Source: Heterotrichella gracilis
Taxonomy: Eukaryota; Sar; Xanthophyceae; Tribonematales; Xanthonemataceae
Assembly: GCA_032358255.1 (NCBI GenBank)
Contig: JAULBX010025630.1
Span: 1-58,287, forward strand
DNA length: 58,287 bases
Direction: 5' to 3'
A program made the translations under genes and the position numbers. Of this stretch, positions 20,346 to 30,879 are shown in pieces. The notes under the pieces are model-generated. The model was not told the origin of the DNA. It ran no database searches and was given only the letters and a program-made list of their open reading frames with translations. Within the stretch, counting starts at the first letter, position 1, and the number at the start of each line of letters is the position of its first letter.

Positions 20346-21109
20346 TTAATCGCCAGGGCTGTTTGTAAAAAACCTGAAAGAGCCAAAAAAAAACTAAAAC
20401 AGCCTTTTGATGTATACAATGTTTTTTTTTTATTTTAAGATGAGCATATAATTGTACATCCATGGGTCAGGGGTGGTCCCCCCAAAGGCCCTCGTCGACA
20501 ACGTGGTCACCCATTCATGCGTTCTAAATGCCATTCTTAGAATTCCCTCTACCCGGACACTTAATATTGCTGACGCTCCGTTAACATCCAAAATCGATAT
20601 GTGGCGTTGCTCGTGGTGTGCGCCGGGCTGAAAACTTTAGCTGCCGGCCGCACCCCATCTCGTGAGCTCAGTTCTCGAAATTGTTGTCGGTGATTGTTCC
20701 ACGGAGAAAGACACCCAGGTGGCAAGATTTGGTGGACATACCGTAAACGTGTGCATGTGGGTGTCATGTGGATGACGTGGATGATGTGTCATGTGGATGA
20801 CGTGGGTTTGCTTCGACGGAACCAATAGACCCCTTTCATCGACAGCAAATCTGTCTCCGTCAAAAGTTGATTCACAGATAAGGCCATGTGGCTTGCACAA
20901 ATCGGTGCACGTACAACCTGATTTACCCAGTGAACCAAGTGAGCTGTATGCAAAGTATTAGGCATCTGCGATTATCGCCCATGCAATCTGGATGGCACAC
21001 CATTGCAAACATGCATAGACTCTTACACACACCCCACACTTCCAAACTGCTGCTCAAATAACCAATATATTTATACCTTTCCCATGCGCTGTCCTTTTGC
21101 AAGTATGAG
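20346..21109. other. No confident gene; CATGTGGATGACGTGG mini-repeat
   Basis: At 20755-20812 GTCATGTGGATGACGTGG is repeated about two and a half times. A minus-strand frame from an ATG at 20886 (MALSVNQLLTETDLLSMKGV..) and an overlapping one (FDGDRFAVDERGLLVPSK) look mildly coding and could be a 5' exon of the gene at 18.5-20.1 kb. No splice junction supports this. Confidence 0.25.
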
Positions 21110-21515
21110 TCCCCCCACCCCCCCAACCCCCCAAACACACACCTTCTTAAAGTGCTGCACTACATGGCATACAATAGTATCAACCCGGGATCGCACCCTC
21201 CAGGAGACCTAAAGCCCTGCACCACATGGCATACATCAATTACCCGCCCCCCGCTTACTCCCAAAGCGCTGCGTTGCATGACATGTGTCAGTTTTACCCC
21301 CCTCCCCCACTTTCCCAAGCACTCCGCATAACATACATCAAGAGGACTTCCCACCTACCCCAACAACGTGCTGCGTTACATGGCATACATCAGTTACCCA
21401 TCCTCCCTCCCCCCCCGCCCTCCAAAGCGCTGGGCTATATGGAAAAAACTCGTTTCAACCCCCCGCCCCATCCACCCAAACTCTCCCGAAGCGCTCCACA
21501 CACACACACTATCCA
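21110..21515 (+). repeat. C-rich minisatellite, ~50-70 bp units
   Basis: About seven degenerate units of the type AARGCGCTGCRYTACATGGC + ATACATCARTTACCC + poly-C/CCCTCCCC run from 21148 to about 21500. Unit starts are near 21148, 21211, 21258, 21317, 21366, 21424 and 21488. Open frames here are a by-product of the lack of stops in C-rich repeats. Confidence 0.7.
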
Positions 21516-22099
21516 TCCCACCACTGCCTAATCCATGCCATACCTACTTGCTGTGGCCAGGGTTTTTGAGGGCCTCCTAAATCGCTGCTCGACTCACTTT
21601 TCATTATGGAATAACAGCTGTTTTTCGTAAATAATTTTGGTACGTTTAAAAATGAACTACCAATGAACCGTGGTTATGAAAAATGAAACAACGTTGAGCT
21701 GCAGTGCTTTGCGCGCTGCTGCGCTCCGCTGAGTACATCAGATGGCATGCGTGCATCCTAGGGTCATCATCAAACCCCCACCCATGCACTACTCATCCTG
21801 CACCATTCCCATGCACTCCGCTTACATACTGCAAACGTATTGCATCATGCAAGCATCAGCTCTTAAGTCCCCCAATGCATGGCCTCCCAAAGCTGGTATG
21901 CTGCCCACTTATAATATCAAAATTTTGCATTTTATTAAAGTAATAATGAAGGTCAAGATTAAACAGGCCACAATGCACACCCAAAGACCAAATCGGCTCA
22001 AGGAACTCCCAGGAGCGCCCTAAGCTCTCTTTAGTGGCCAAATCCTCATATTGGGTCTAGTTATCATATTGGCATTTTGTCTTTATTATTCTTTGGCTT
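21516..22099. other. No gene seen
   Basis: Mixed sequence with CATGCACTAC/CATGCACTCC motifs at 21780-21830 that echo the preceding minisatellite. No credible frame. Confidence 0.35.
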
Positions 22100-22845
22100 A
22101 TAGTTGATTGATGCCAGCGCGGTAGCAAGCCAGCCTTGTGGCGTACCTGTCCTGACGCCCAGCCTGGAAGCGCTAGAGATTGAGGAGCTAATGGAAACAG
22201 CAAAGCTGGCATACTGGAGGTCAAACACAGTTAATGCAAGTAGGAAAACTATGCAATATGTTAGCGTACACGGGGGTAATCGGGGAACGATGGCAGAGTA
22301 TTTCACTTGGAACTCATGCAAAATCCATAAGATATTGTTAGCTAGGTTTAGAATGGCTGCCAATGATCTTGAGGTCGAAACTGGTAAATGGAGACGCGTT
22401 GATTGTGAACATAGGTTGTGCCAGTACTGCACTACAATTGGACAGCATCATATAGATGAACACCTACATATTTTAAATTGTCCGTTATACCACGATGTCA
22501 GAGAATCATTTCGGAACTGGTAGATGGGGACGTGTTGAATATGAGCAAACGTTGTGCAAATATTGACGATTGGACAGCATCATGTTGAAGACGAACACCA
22601 TTTTGTTTTTGAATGTCCACTATACCACTATGGTAGAGAAGCATTTCAGAGCTGCTATACTGGCATTATACCAGAAACCTGTTTAGCTTTTGTGGTAGTA
22701 AATGTGGGGCCAATGTTGCTGCATTAATTCACAGATTATTTAGTAAGCGGGGTGACTTTTTCAAGCACCCCCAAAAGTCATGTGAGCCCGGGTTGGCTCC
22801 CTGAATATGACTGTCAAATAAATCATGTAAATCTTGTATGTGACT
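22100..22845 (+). mobile_element. Family B LINE 3' end (two overlapping C-terminal blocks)
   Basis: The plus strand encodes ASAVASQPCGVPVLTPSLEA, LEIEELMETAKLAYWRSNTV and the zinc-like block HRLCQYCTTIGQHH..CPLYHDVRESF ending near 22520. A second, slightly different copy of the last ~130 bp then follows (22517-22640), and the family 3' UTR (RLFSKRGDF.. region, then aaatcatgtaaatcttgta) ends near 22840. The internal duplication suggests two copies joined by recombination or template jump. Confidence 0.7.
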
Positions 22846-23455
22846 GACTTGATGCTGGGCGGCCTCTTTTTTGCTTCCCAGAATGACTCTAAGTTGCCCT
22901 TTGCACGCCTCCCCGGGACCGGAAATCGCTCCACCCGGGAGTTGCCCAAGGTATTTTCATCATTATTCTGTTATTCTGATTATTTGATTTAAAGAGTTGG
23001 CCTCTTGGGCCCCAAGGGCCGCCCTATGAGTATTACTTCTCATTAATGGCTTTCGAGGGCTTCTGGTGTAATTGCCGTGTAATAGCTGTATCGATACTGC
23101 CACGATGTGTCGACCACTTGAAAGTTTCCCAAATCAGGTCACGTACGTGCACCGTGCAGCGTGCAGTGCGTGCGTGCACCGAACGTGCATGCATCGTGCA
23201 GTTCCTCTCGTGGAAGCGGCAATGTATATATTCCCCGGCGGGTGTGTGTGTGTGTTATAACTCTGATCCTTTGCAATTAAAGCACCCCACTTGGGTCAAG
23301 GTGAATATCCCTTGAAGTTCAGGCTGGACAAGACAAAATTCCGTGTCTAACATCCTACTGCCGAACCGTTGACAGCCACACTCAGGATTGCAGGGTGACG
23401 ACTGGTGCCAGCACTGGGACGTTAACGTTTTTTTGCGCTAACGTTCAAACATCAC
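22846..23455. other. Unassigned; contains a CGTGCA-rich mini-repeat
   Basis: At 23145-23205 the motif CGTGCA recurs at least six times in 60 bp, followed by GTGTGTGTGT at 23244. Downstream exons of the minus-strand gene at 23456-23826 should lie here or further left but were not found. Confidence 0.3.
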
Positions 23456-23826
23456 CCAACTTTGACTGTAACTGTTTTCTCCCGTCTAAGAGCAGCTGTG
23501 TACTACTGCAACAAACGCTGCGAATTTCGAAAGAAGTTTTACACATAGTCATGGTCGCAAGCTTGCGTTTCTGGGACAGGCATGTCCCTAGGGACACAGA
23601 CCCTGCTTAATCTTACGTTTCTGGGACAGGGACTACCCCTCGAGAGGGAACTCGAGAACATAGCGAAGGAAGAAATTGAAACGTTGTATCTGGTAATGGT
23701 AACTACCAATGAAATCTCAAATACCAACCTTTTGCTTTGATCGTTCTCGTTGTTCTCCAGACGATCTGCTTCCAGCATCAATGTCAGGGTAGTTGCGAAG
23801 CCACATATGTGGCGGTCCGCCGCCAT
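23456..23826 (-). CDS. 5' end of an unknown minus-strand gene (two exons)
   Basis: Exon 1 (23826-23729) begins with an ATG and reads MAADRHICGFATTLTLMLEA, DRLENNENDQSK, ending AAAAG|GTTGGT. Exon 2 (23517-23456) follows CGCAG| and reads VCCSSTQLLLDGRKQLQSKL, ending TTGG|GTGATG; phases agree. Alternatively exon 1 could read on through SKRLVFEISL, which stays open to 23539. No family is recognised. The upstream sequence to about 24050 is comparatively GC-rich (CCGCTCCGCGCGTCGGCTCG near 24020) and is a plausible promoter. Confidence 0.5.
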
Positions 23827-24239
23827 CCCCTTGCGAAACGACCAATCAAACGACAGCTGTCAGCAGTATCAAGTCTATGCACTGAAAAATGGATGGCTTT
23901 GGGATAAAATCACTTCACAACACGTTATAATGAATGGGCGAACCTCGATTATCGTTACTTACGACCGGTTACGTGACATTGACGTCGTACCGTATCCGAT
24001 ACGAGTTGGAGCCGCTCCGCGCGTCGGCTCGGGGATAATGGAAATATAATAGGACTGGAAGTGGATGGTGGTGGGTGGTATTGGGGGGGTTGTCGGGGTG
24101 CCAGGGTAATCACATACTATTAATAATAAGACCTCTTGTTATCACCGTTGGCAACTCTTGCCTTTGGGGCCGGGAGGAGTGGTTGATTGGGGCCTAGGCA
24201 CCACTGGCGTATCATTATGATACTATCATACTATAATAT
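23827..24239. other. Presumed promoter/5' region of the minus-strand gene; no other feature
   Basis: Contains a CG-rich patch (24000-24040) and a G/T-rich patch (24055-24110). An open plus-strand frame (23750-24049) overlaps the antisense of exon 1 and is probably a shadow. Confidence 0.3.
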
Positions 24240-24332
24240 TAAGGAGACTCTCCTGGCAATCCGGGCTCACAAGACTGTTGGAGGCCCTTAATAAAGTCAC
24301 CCCGCTTGCTAAGAAGTATGTGAATTAACGCC
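24240..24332 (-). mobile_element. Family B LINE, ~90-bp 3' UTR remnant
   Basis: The plus strand reads ggcaatccgggctcacaaga..tgttggaggcccttaataaagtcaccccgcttgctaag, matching the family B 3' UTR at 4270, 51660 and 53960. Confidence 0.65.
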
Positions 24333-24344
24333 CTAGCGCAGGAA

Positions 24345-24615
24345 ATGTTTTGTGACCAGTGTCACAACCTGTCACAACCAATTACAACCAGCCACAAAAT
24401 GTGTGCAGCTTTTTGTGACCGGTCACAAAATTGGTGGCAGTCACAATCAGCCACAACCCGCCACACCACCTTGATCCGAACTTGTCGCAACACCCTTGGC
24501 CACAACCTGTCACAAAAAGCCTGATCTTTGTGATCACGTGACTCCGTGATCACGAGCAGCCACAACCCGTCACAACCTGGCCTGATCTTTGTGACTGGTT
24601 GTGGCCTGCCTGGAT
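24345..24615. repeat. GTCACAACC / GCCACAACC motif array, copy 1
   Basis: About fifteen degenerate copies of CACAACC or its inverse GGTTGTG occur within 270 bp. Clear units are GTCACAACCTGTCACAACC (24359), AGCCACAACCCGCCACA (24450), GGCCACAACCTGTCACAA (24497) and AGCCACAACCCGTCACAAC (24556). A TTTTTGTGACCGGTCACAAAA hairpin lies near 24410, and the right end turns into GTGACTGGTTGTGGCC. A related array is at 26270-26590. Confidence 0.75.
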
Positions 24616-26269
24616 TGTCATTTTGGACTATGCGACTGGTTTTTAATATGTATTAACACATAATTATTTTCGAATACACGCTGCTTTTTTCTGGCAGGCT
24701 GCTCAGTGTCTGGCAGACTCAAAACTCCCAGTAAAGTAGCTGCTAATTACAATGGGAGCCTCAGCAGCACGGCTGTGCGGTGCCCCACAGTGTACAGAGT
24801 GACAACACCAGTGCCAACATATCGCAAGTGGTTACAGGGAATATATAGTGGGACATCGAGTATTGTTCAAGACCACACACACTTCTAGAAAAATCGCACT
24901 AATGCTCCCTGTGGGGTTGATACGACACAAATTATCTGCCAGGTCTTGGTATCGTTCCACGCCCACACACCTGCTACACTAGCCACTGGGCTTGTCCTCA
25001 AAAGCTGACAATTGGCGCATTGTGCAGGAGGCAAGGCAGCTGCAACCACGGCAGGGGGTGCCACAGAGCCAACCAATAAGACGGTCAACGAGAAGAAAGG
25101 GGGCAGCTGAGCCAGCGACAAGAAGGCTGGCGGTAGGTACTTCAGCCGATCAGCATAGTTTGGATTTTGCCACAGCATGCAAACCATGCCTGCAGGGTTA
25201 AAACCCATGGACAAAGTCTAGGGTTTTGGTAGGCACCCAAACCCTAGACTCTGACCGCAAATCCATCCTTCCCCTACAATGGCTTGAATGTCTAACGATA
25301 GCTGTCCGACCATCCTTTTACAGTAACAGAGCCTGTTGCACCCTCTCTTGAGCACTGGAAGAACCTTCCATAACCATTGGTTTCCGTTGCCTGTGGTACG
25401 TGTGATGTTGCAGATTGACCTGGCTTCGGCCATCACGTTTACAACATGTTGTTCCAGGCATCCCAGTTCTCCCAGAAGTCAAAAAATCGGAGCGCATCCG
25501 TCGAAGGACCACCAGTGCTGCGCTGTCAGAGTCTGACAAGCCTCCAAAAAAGAGGCAGAAGAAGTCCACCTAACACAAGCTTGCCAGCGGGTGATTGCGC
25601 ATCATCAGTGGCAATGGCGGCGACATAAGCTGCATATGGAGCTCTGAGCTGTGCACTGGCAGCAGCCCAGAGTGCACTTGCCGCGCTGCCACGCACCCAC
25701 AAGCTGCAAGTTCCCAACCCTAGGCCAAGAAGGGTTGTGACAGAACGTGTCACGCAGCAAGTATCACAGCAAGTTGGCTGCGCCTTCCTTGATTTGACTT
25801 GCAATTTATTTTCCTACTCAGTATGATTTCAAAGGTTTATTCAGGCGTCAGGTGCGAAGTAAACCAGACGCAAAGGTCTCTTCTAAAGGTCACCAAGCTT
25901 CACCGCTAGGTTGATCAGCAGTAAATTGTCCAACTTTTATGTGTGATAATTTGTGCATATCTGGGACCTGTTCTTGGGATCCCTTGTTATATCTCCCTCG
26001 AGATTGTTTTTGTTTTGCAAGCAACCAGTGCATCTCAGAATCCCCAACTGCCTTGAAAAGCTTTACTGCACAAAAGTTATGGGTAAAAGCAGGGTAAAAG
26101 TTCACAGTGTTGCAGTGGGATGTCAGTGACACCTATTTGGTTTAACTGGGTTTGGAGCTAGCGCGTTTTATGCAAGCCCACTTCAGGTGGCAGAAATGCT
26201 CTACTAGCCACCCTCCTACCTCAGAGAAACTGCATGCATGCTTATATGCATGCACGTGCAGCGCAAATG
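24616..26269. other. Region between two CACAACC arrays; no recognised gene
   Basis: Several frames are open: plus 24992-25201 (QEARQLQPRQGVPQSQPIRR), plus 25446-25628 continuing after one stop (ALPRTHKLQVPNPRPRRVVT), and minus 25526-25804. Composition is Arg/Ser/Ala-rich and no domain is visible. At 25217-25251 an imperfect hairpin TCTAGGGTTTTGG..CCCAAACCCTAGA occurs. The flanking arrays make a decayed DNA transposon possible, with these frames as its cargo, but nothing proves it. Confidence 0.3.
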
Positions 26270-26590
26270 CTGTAACAAACACCGTCACAAACGTAGCCAC
26301 AACCCATCACACACGGGCACAATCGGCGTCACAACAGGCCACAACCGGAGGCACATACGTCACAACCAGGCACAAAAGGGTATGGTGCGTTGTTTGTGAC
26401 GGGCTGTGACGGCCACAACCAGCCACAACCCGTCACAATCGGTACAATTTTTGTGACCGTCGTCACAACCAGCCACAACCCGTCACAAAGCAGTTGCACC
26501 TTCACTGGGCGCAAATTCTGTGACCGGTTGTGGTCGCAAGGGGCACACAGGTTGTGGCAGGTTGTGACGACAGTCACAAATATTTTTATG
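26270..26590. repeat. GTCACAACC / GCCACAACC motif array, copy 2
   Basis: Units of the same kind as at 24.3-24.6 kb: GTAGCCACAACCCATCACA (26294), CCAGCCACAACCCGTCACAA (twice, 26418 and 26470), ending with CCGGTTGTGG.. and GGTTGTGGCAGGTTGTGACG on the right. Forward motifs come first and inverse motifs last, as in copy 1. Confidence 0.75.
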
Positions 26591-27669
26591 CGTACGGGGC
26601 CACGTGTATACACTGGCCCACAATGGCGGGTCACGCATCATGCTGCGTGGTTTTACCTGCCACAGGCTAAACAACGGGGGACGCAGCTCTCCGTACTGTA
26701 GGAAAGTACTCCTGGAAGTCTCATCATAACAACTATGAAGTGGTTTGAAGTTATTCAAGATCTATAATATCGTGGTAGATTATAATGGACACTAAATAAA
26801 GTGGGTGTTCATGCTGCGTTATTTACACAACCCATGCTCGTATTATATAGGTATCCATTTAGCCGTCAAGTCTTGAGATTAATCTTAACCTCAAGAGTAT
26901 AAGTGAGTATACTTATAAACACCCAATCTACAGTACAGTAAAGTATTACTGGTCCCCTTCCCCACATGGGTCCCCCTACCTAGTATTTCAAACCTTGGCG
27001 CTGGCATCCAGTAGGTTTTCTTATCATCCCATTCCTGGCAATCATCACAATTACAAGGCTGAAAGGTTGCTGGACTAACCCGATTTACCCGATAGTGGTG
27101 GGACTCTTGTGTTGGACATGGACGTTTGCTGCGTAAGGTCGCGAAGTGGGTACCTCATCTCCCTCAGGTGTCTGCGCAGGGCATGCCCCGGCTGGCAGCA
27201 ACCCCCAAGTGCTGCAACAAACCTTTGAACCTCACCCAGCCCACTGTCAAACCAAACGAATGTTTGTCCTCCCATTTTTGAACCAGTACATACCTGTAAC
27301 GGGATGTCTATTTTAGCAGCAGTTTTCTAGTGAACTTGAAGATTGTGGTCTGTTGCCGATCTCAGCTTATATACTCTTCAAGTTCTAAGGTGTCTAGATG
27401 TGGTGCACTTGCACCGTCATAAGCTCGGCAGTCTAGTAGATGCAGGATAAGAGGAAGTGCGCATCGTAGAAGGTGCATCTTGGTGACTCGCCCTCTTAGT
27501 CAGCATGCAGCCTTATTCTTAGAAGCTGCACCGCTCTGAGACAGCAGGTGCATGCTCAGCGTGCTAATAGCCTCGAGTGCTTAGAAGGTGCGCTGCTGTG
27601 GAATAGCAAGTGCACGCACACTCGCATGCTGCTAAAAGCCTTCTGATGAGCTGTGCTGCAAGTGCCCAC
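26591..27669. other. Unassigned; GTGCA-rich degenerate repeats at 27400-27660
   Basis: Between 27405 and 27660 phrases such as AGCAGGTGCATGCTCAGC, AGAAGGTGCGCTGCTGTG and AGCAAGTGCACGCACACT recur, so this is a decayed tandem repeat. A minus-strand open frame at 27275-27075 (QRFVAALGGCCQPGHALRRH) has no recognisable domain. Confidence 0.3.
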
Positions 27670-27792
27670 ACAATGACTAGATCATCCAGTCATTACCCCA
27701 ATGTAGGGTATTCTCAAGGGTCCAGGGATAACCCTGGCTTAGGGTCTCAGGAAATAGGCAGCATTTAATAACAGTGGCATTTCTGTTAAAAG
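27670..27792 (+). repeat. Dispersed repeat family E, copy 1
   Basis: About 120 bp (ATGACTAGATCATCCAGTC.. to ..CAGTGGCATTTCTG) is about 85% identical, judged by eye, to 57006-57125, in the same orientation. Both contain GGGTCCAGGnATAACCCTGG, an imperfect palindrome. Confidence 0.8.
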
Positions 27793-29865
27793 ACCACTTT
27801 CTTGCGTCACCCCTCGCAGCAGTACCCCATGCCACCAGTGTTCTCGTTCTATTCTGCTATCCGATACTGAATACAGAGACTGAGTTATAACTATACCTGG
27901 GGAAAAAGCACCCTAGAACATGTACCCACTGAGCTGGGAGCCAACTGTGTTGACGGTAGGCAAATCCATAAATCCGGCCAATAAAATCCCGGGAGGGGGG
28001 GGGGAGGGGGTAAGTCAGTTTGCTTCGCGGTTTCTGGCAGAGGCGCGGCCAAAGCGCGATGCGAATGTGCAGGGCCACTCGATGAGCACACCCGGCTCTC
28101 CACCCATCTGAGAAAAGCTGGTTGGAATTTGACATGCCATGCCCTATTTGTTGACAACACCGGCATTGTCCTCGTGTCTTCAGACTGTAGGTTTAGCCCC
28201 AAGTGCACATATGGTTGCCAAAATGATTTGTGAATTGCAGCATCTTGCTATTCAATGCTCCTGTGCTGTGTACACCCGGCAAATGTCAAACCCGTTTGCA
28301 TGCCATTGTCAAAACGATATGTATGTGCTTGACCAGCTGTTCTGGCTAGTCGACCGACCGGTGCCACCAGGGGCCCTGGTGCGACTGCCACAGTATTGTG
28401 TGTTGCCATGTACAGTTCATGTCAAGGCTGCATTACTTGCAAGGCTGGTTGTTGCCTAACCCGTGACATTGCAATGATGTCCATGCCATTAAATGACAGT
28501 TAATTGGTGGTAATCAAGTCAGCATGCTATTCCTGAACGCAATGGCTGCTATGCTCTGATTACGCTAAATTGTGACAGATTTGTGATTATAGAGGCTGTA
28601 ATGTGTGTGAATTAGTCTGTGATTGCCAATGATTGCCAATGATTGTCTTAGTGAGTTCAGGGTTTAGGGTTAACAGTCGACGGTCCTGCGCTGAAGAGCT
28701 CTGTGCCATTGGATTTGAGGAGAAGGTGCAGTGGCGCTGCCATGCAGTTTCCATGTCGCCGAGTAGGCTAGATGTGCGGACTCTGGAGTTTGGTGTTTGG
28801 GCTGCCGCAAGCAGTATAAATAGCTGTACGAGTTTCCGGTTCGAATGTTAGGTGTAGTGGAATTTATGTCAGTGTTTAATGTGTGTGTGTGTGCATTGCC
28901 GCATGTGTATCATGGGGTTGGCAAGTATGTTAAGTCTTTGTGGGCATTTTGTTGTCAGTCCTTGAGTGATAGGAGCTGACCGCTGCCAGTTTCAGTATTG
29001 TGTTTTAGTGTCACACGGCCCGTGTTCAGTGTTGTTATCAGGCCTCGCTCTGTGTTGTGAGCAGTGGTTGTGGTTGACTGTAAGGAGTTTGAGAATACTA
29101 TTCATGTATGTTGTGTCTGCTCATGGCTGGTTATGCCCTGTGCCCCGGGAGTCCCATAGCCTGCTGTGATCGTGAGTGACTCTACCAGCAGTGTTCCTGT
29201 ATTCGGCTATAGTGCAGCGCGGTCGTTTTGTCTGCGGGCACGCCCGGTGGGCTCGCCTTGCGTGGTGGTGCCACAAACCCAGTACAAAAACCACGTGGCC
29301 CCTGAACTTCGCCTTTGTGCGTCCCCTCTTTTGATTTGTTTCTTTCTACACCAGAGAACTGTTGAGTGGCATGGACTTGGGAGCACAGCTATGCCAGTGG
29401 ATGACCAGGATAACTATGAATGGAGCTCAAGCCTTAATACTATTACCGTGACGGCCCCAGGGGAAGGATTGACCCAAGCAGAATATCATGGGCTGCGCAG
29501 CCACCGCTTGTTGCGAACGGCCTGCCGGCCTGGCCAACAACGCCAGCCATGGCATTGCAGTGCATGAGGTTGTTGAGTATATAGTATACTCAGCAAATCG
29601 TGTCACCCAAGACACATAGTCATAACCTCCCCAAGACACATAGCCATATCCTCTTCGCGTGGGGAATGGTCCATGGCCGAGAAGTGGCCAGCCAATCTTG
29701 TGGTACACCGGTCCTGCAGTATGGCAGCTGATTGGTATTGGGGCTGATGTAGTCCTGGACTCTCCAATTATCTTGCAGTACTGGCACAATCTGTGCCAAG
29801 AATGAACCATATACCTGTATCAGCCTCATGAGAATGGGTACCCAGTGTAAATTGATTGTAACTCT
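27793..29865. other. Unassigned region with several open frames and a G-run
   Basis: A 25-base G-rich run (GGGAGGGGGGGGGGAGGGGG) lies at 27990-28010. Open plus frames at 28139-28459, 28633-28851 and 29166-29567 have no start/splice support or recognisable domains; the last (TVEWHGLGSTAMPVDDQDNY, GEGLTQAEYHGLRSH) is the most protein-like. GGGTTTAGGGTT at 28659 is a telomere-like 12-mer but stands alone. Confidence 0.25.
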
Positions 29866-30450
29866 TGGACATTGAAATACAATTGCAATGTCAGCTGCAT
29901 GCGTGCTCCCCGCCAAGCAGCGCTGCACCCTCTGGGTCCCCCGGGGTCTCCATGCACTGCCACCCGCCATGCAGTGCCCCCCGCCATGCGCTGCCCCCGC
30001 CATGCAGCGCTGCTCCTCCCGCCCCACCTCATTTCCATCCACTGCACTGCCCTCCACCATGCAGCGCTGCGCATGCCCACCGCCGCTGGTTCCATGCACT
30101 GCCACCCACCATGCAGCGCCGCACATCTGGTGCCCTCCCGGTGCCGCACGGGCCGCATGAGCCATATACGTACACTGCTCGCCTGGGCCATCGGTACACC
30201 CACACCAGCCCCACACACACATATACATACACCAGCAACCACCGAAACCTGCCAAGTTCAAGTCGCTCCACACTTGAAACAGTTTGTGTTGTAACAGCTC
30301 ATACCTTGACAAGTGTGTTGTAACAGCCTACCGTAACTGTTTCTCAGCAGAAAGCCGTTTCGTACGACGCCGAACAAGGTTTCTACAACCTGGATCGACA
30401 CAGAACTCTGGAAGTTTGGTTTTGCCATCACAATGACACTCACATTGCCT
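29866..30450 (+). repeat. Family H composite repeat, copy 1: CCATGCAGCGCTGC minisatellite plus conserved right end
   Basis: At 29925-30125 the unit (CC)GCCATGCAGCGCTGC(CC) recurs, mixed with TTCCATGCACTGCC. After ACACACCAGCA.. spacers the right part (30275-30425: ACAGTTTGTGTTGTAACAGC.., CGTTTCGTACGACGCCGAAC, AAGGTTTCTACAACCTGGAT) is nearly identical to 58035-58200. On the minus strand this right part reads EFCVDPGCRNLVRRRTKRLS. Copy 2 occupies 57490-58225. Confidence 0.75.
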
Positions 30451-30879
30451 CCGCGAGTTGCCGCTATATGTTACTGAAGCCTGCAAAATATTTACAGTCG
30501 ACCAAGACATGCCATATGCATGCATGCATGTCGCCACAACGTTGTTAAAACGCTCGTTTGGACAGCACCAACCTGCCAGGCTCCATTCACACACCCAACT
30601 ACTGCGCGACGAAGCCACAATAATGCGTGTCTTTATCGTTTGCCGCCATTCTGCATTTCTTTCTTTCGTTCCGCCAGAATCATTCTTCCTTTCCGCCATT
30701 TTTCTGTACTGGGATTTTTTTTCTTTAATTCTTTTCCGCAAATTCTTTATTCTGCGCCAGTTTTGACCCACCGACCCACAAAGGTATATAGAAAGAAAGA
30801 AAGAAAGAAAAAAAGGGGATGTGCGTGTGCGCACAAAGATGAAGTGAAGGGCAGTAAATCTTGCATTGACAAATCTCAT
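30328..30879 (-). CDS. Composite open frame (183 codons), repeat-derived
   Basis: This long minus-strand frame joins two dispersed repeats: a Lys/Arg-rich N-terminal part (NWRRIKNLRKRIKEKKSQYR.., from repeat F) and the family H end (CDGKTKLPEFCVDPGCRNLV). The region between holds NNVVATCMHAYGMSWSTVNI. It starts at an ATG (30879) but has no splice or promoter support. The FCVDPGCRNLVRRRTKR peptide is kept in the second copy at 58.1 kb despite surrounding changes, so that part may descend from a real TE protein. I do not claim a function. Confidence 0.3.
   Translation of the reverse strand: MRFVNARFTALHFIFVRTRTSPFFLSFFLSIYLCGSVGQNWRRIKNLRKRIKEKKSQYRKMAERKNDSGGTKERNAEWRQTIKTRIIVASSRSSWVCEWSLAGWCCPNERFNNVVATCMHAYGMSWSTVNILQASVTYSGNSRRQCECHCDGKTKLPEFCVDPGCRNLVRRRTKRLSAEKQLR
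30630..30785. repeat. Dispersed repeat family F, copy 1
   Basis: GCGTGTCTTTATCGTTTGCCGCCATTCTGCATTTC.. to ..TTTTCCGCAAATTCTTTATTCTGCGCCAG is closely similar to 55178-55330 and, in its right half, to 55660-55760. It is pyrimidine-rich on the plus strand and Lys-rich if read on the minus strand. A GAAA microsatellite follows at 30789-30812. Confidence 0.7.

Noticed and set aside
21226..21580. Proline-rich plus-strand frames as a cell-wall-type protein
   Set aside because: Produced by the C-rich minisatellite; three frames are open at once.
25526..25804. Ala/Leu-rich minus frame as a membrane protein
   Set aside because: Low complexity, antisense to another open frame, no start or splice support.
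24345..26590. CACAACC arrays as a CRISPR array
   Set aside because: No fixed-length spacers or identical repeats; units are degenerate and switch strand, and the context is eukaryotic.
28655..28670. GGGTTTAGGGTT as an interstitial telomere (also 55757-55775)
   Set aside because: Under two repeat units at each site, so chance or short filler is as likely.
28835..28850. GGTTCGAAT as a tRNA T-loop
   Set aside because: No acceptor stem, anticodon arm or A box fits around it.
29865..30323. Long plus-strand frames in the CCATGCAGCGCTG region (also 57357-58049) as genes
   Set aside because: All frames are open because the GC-rich repeat lacks stops; no domain or splice support.
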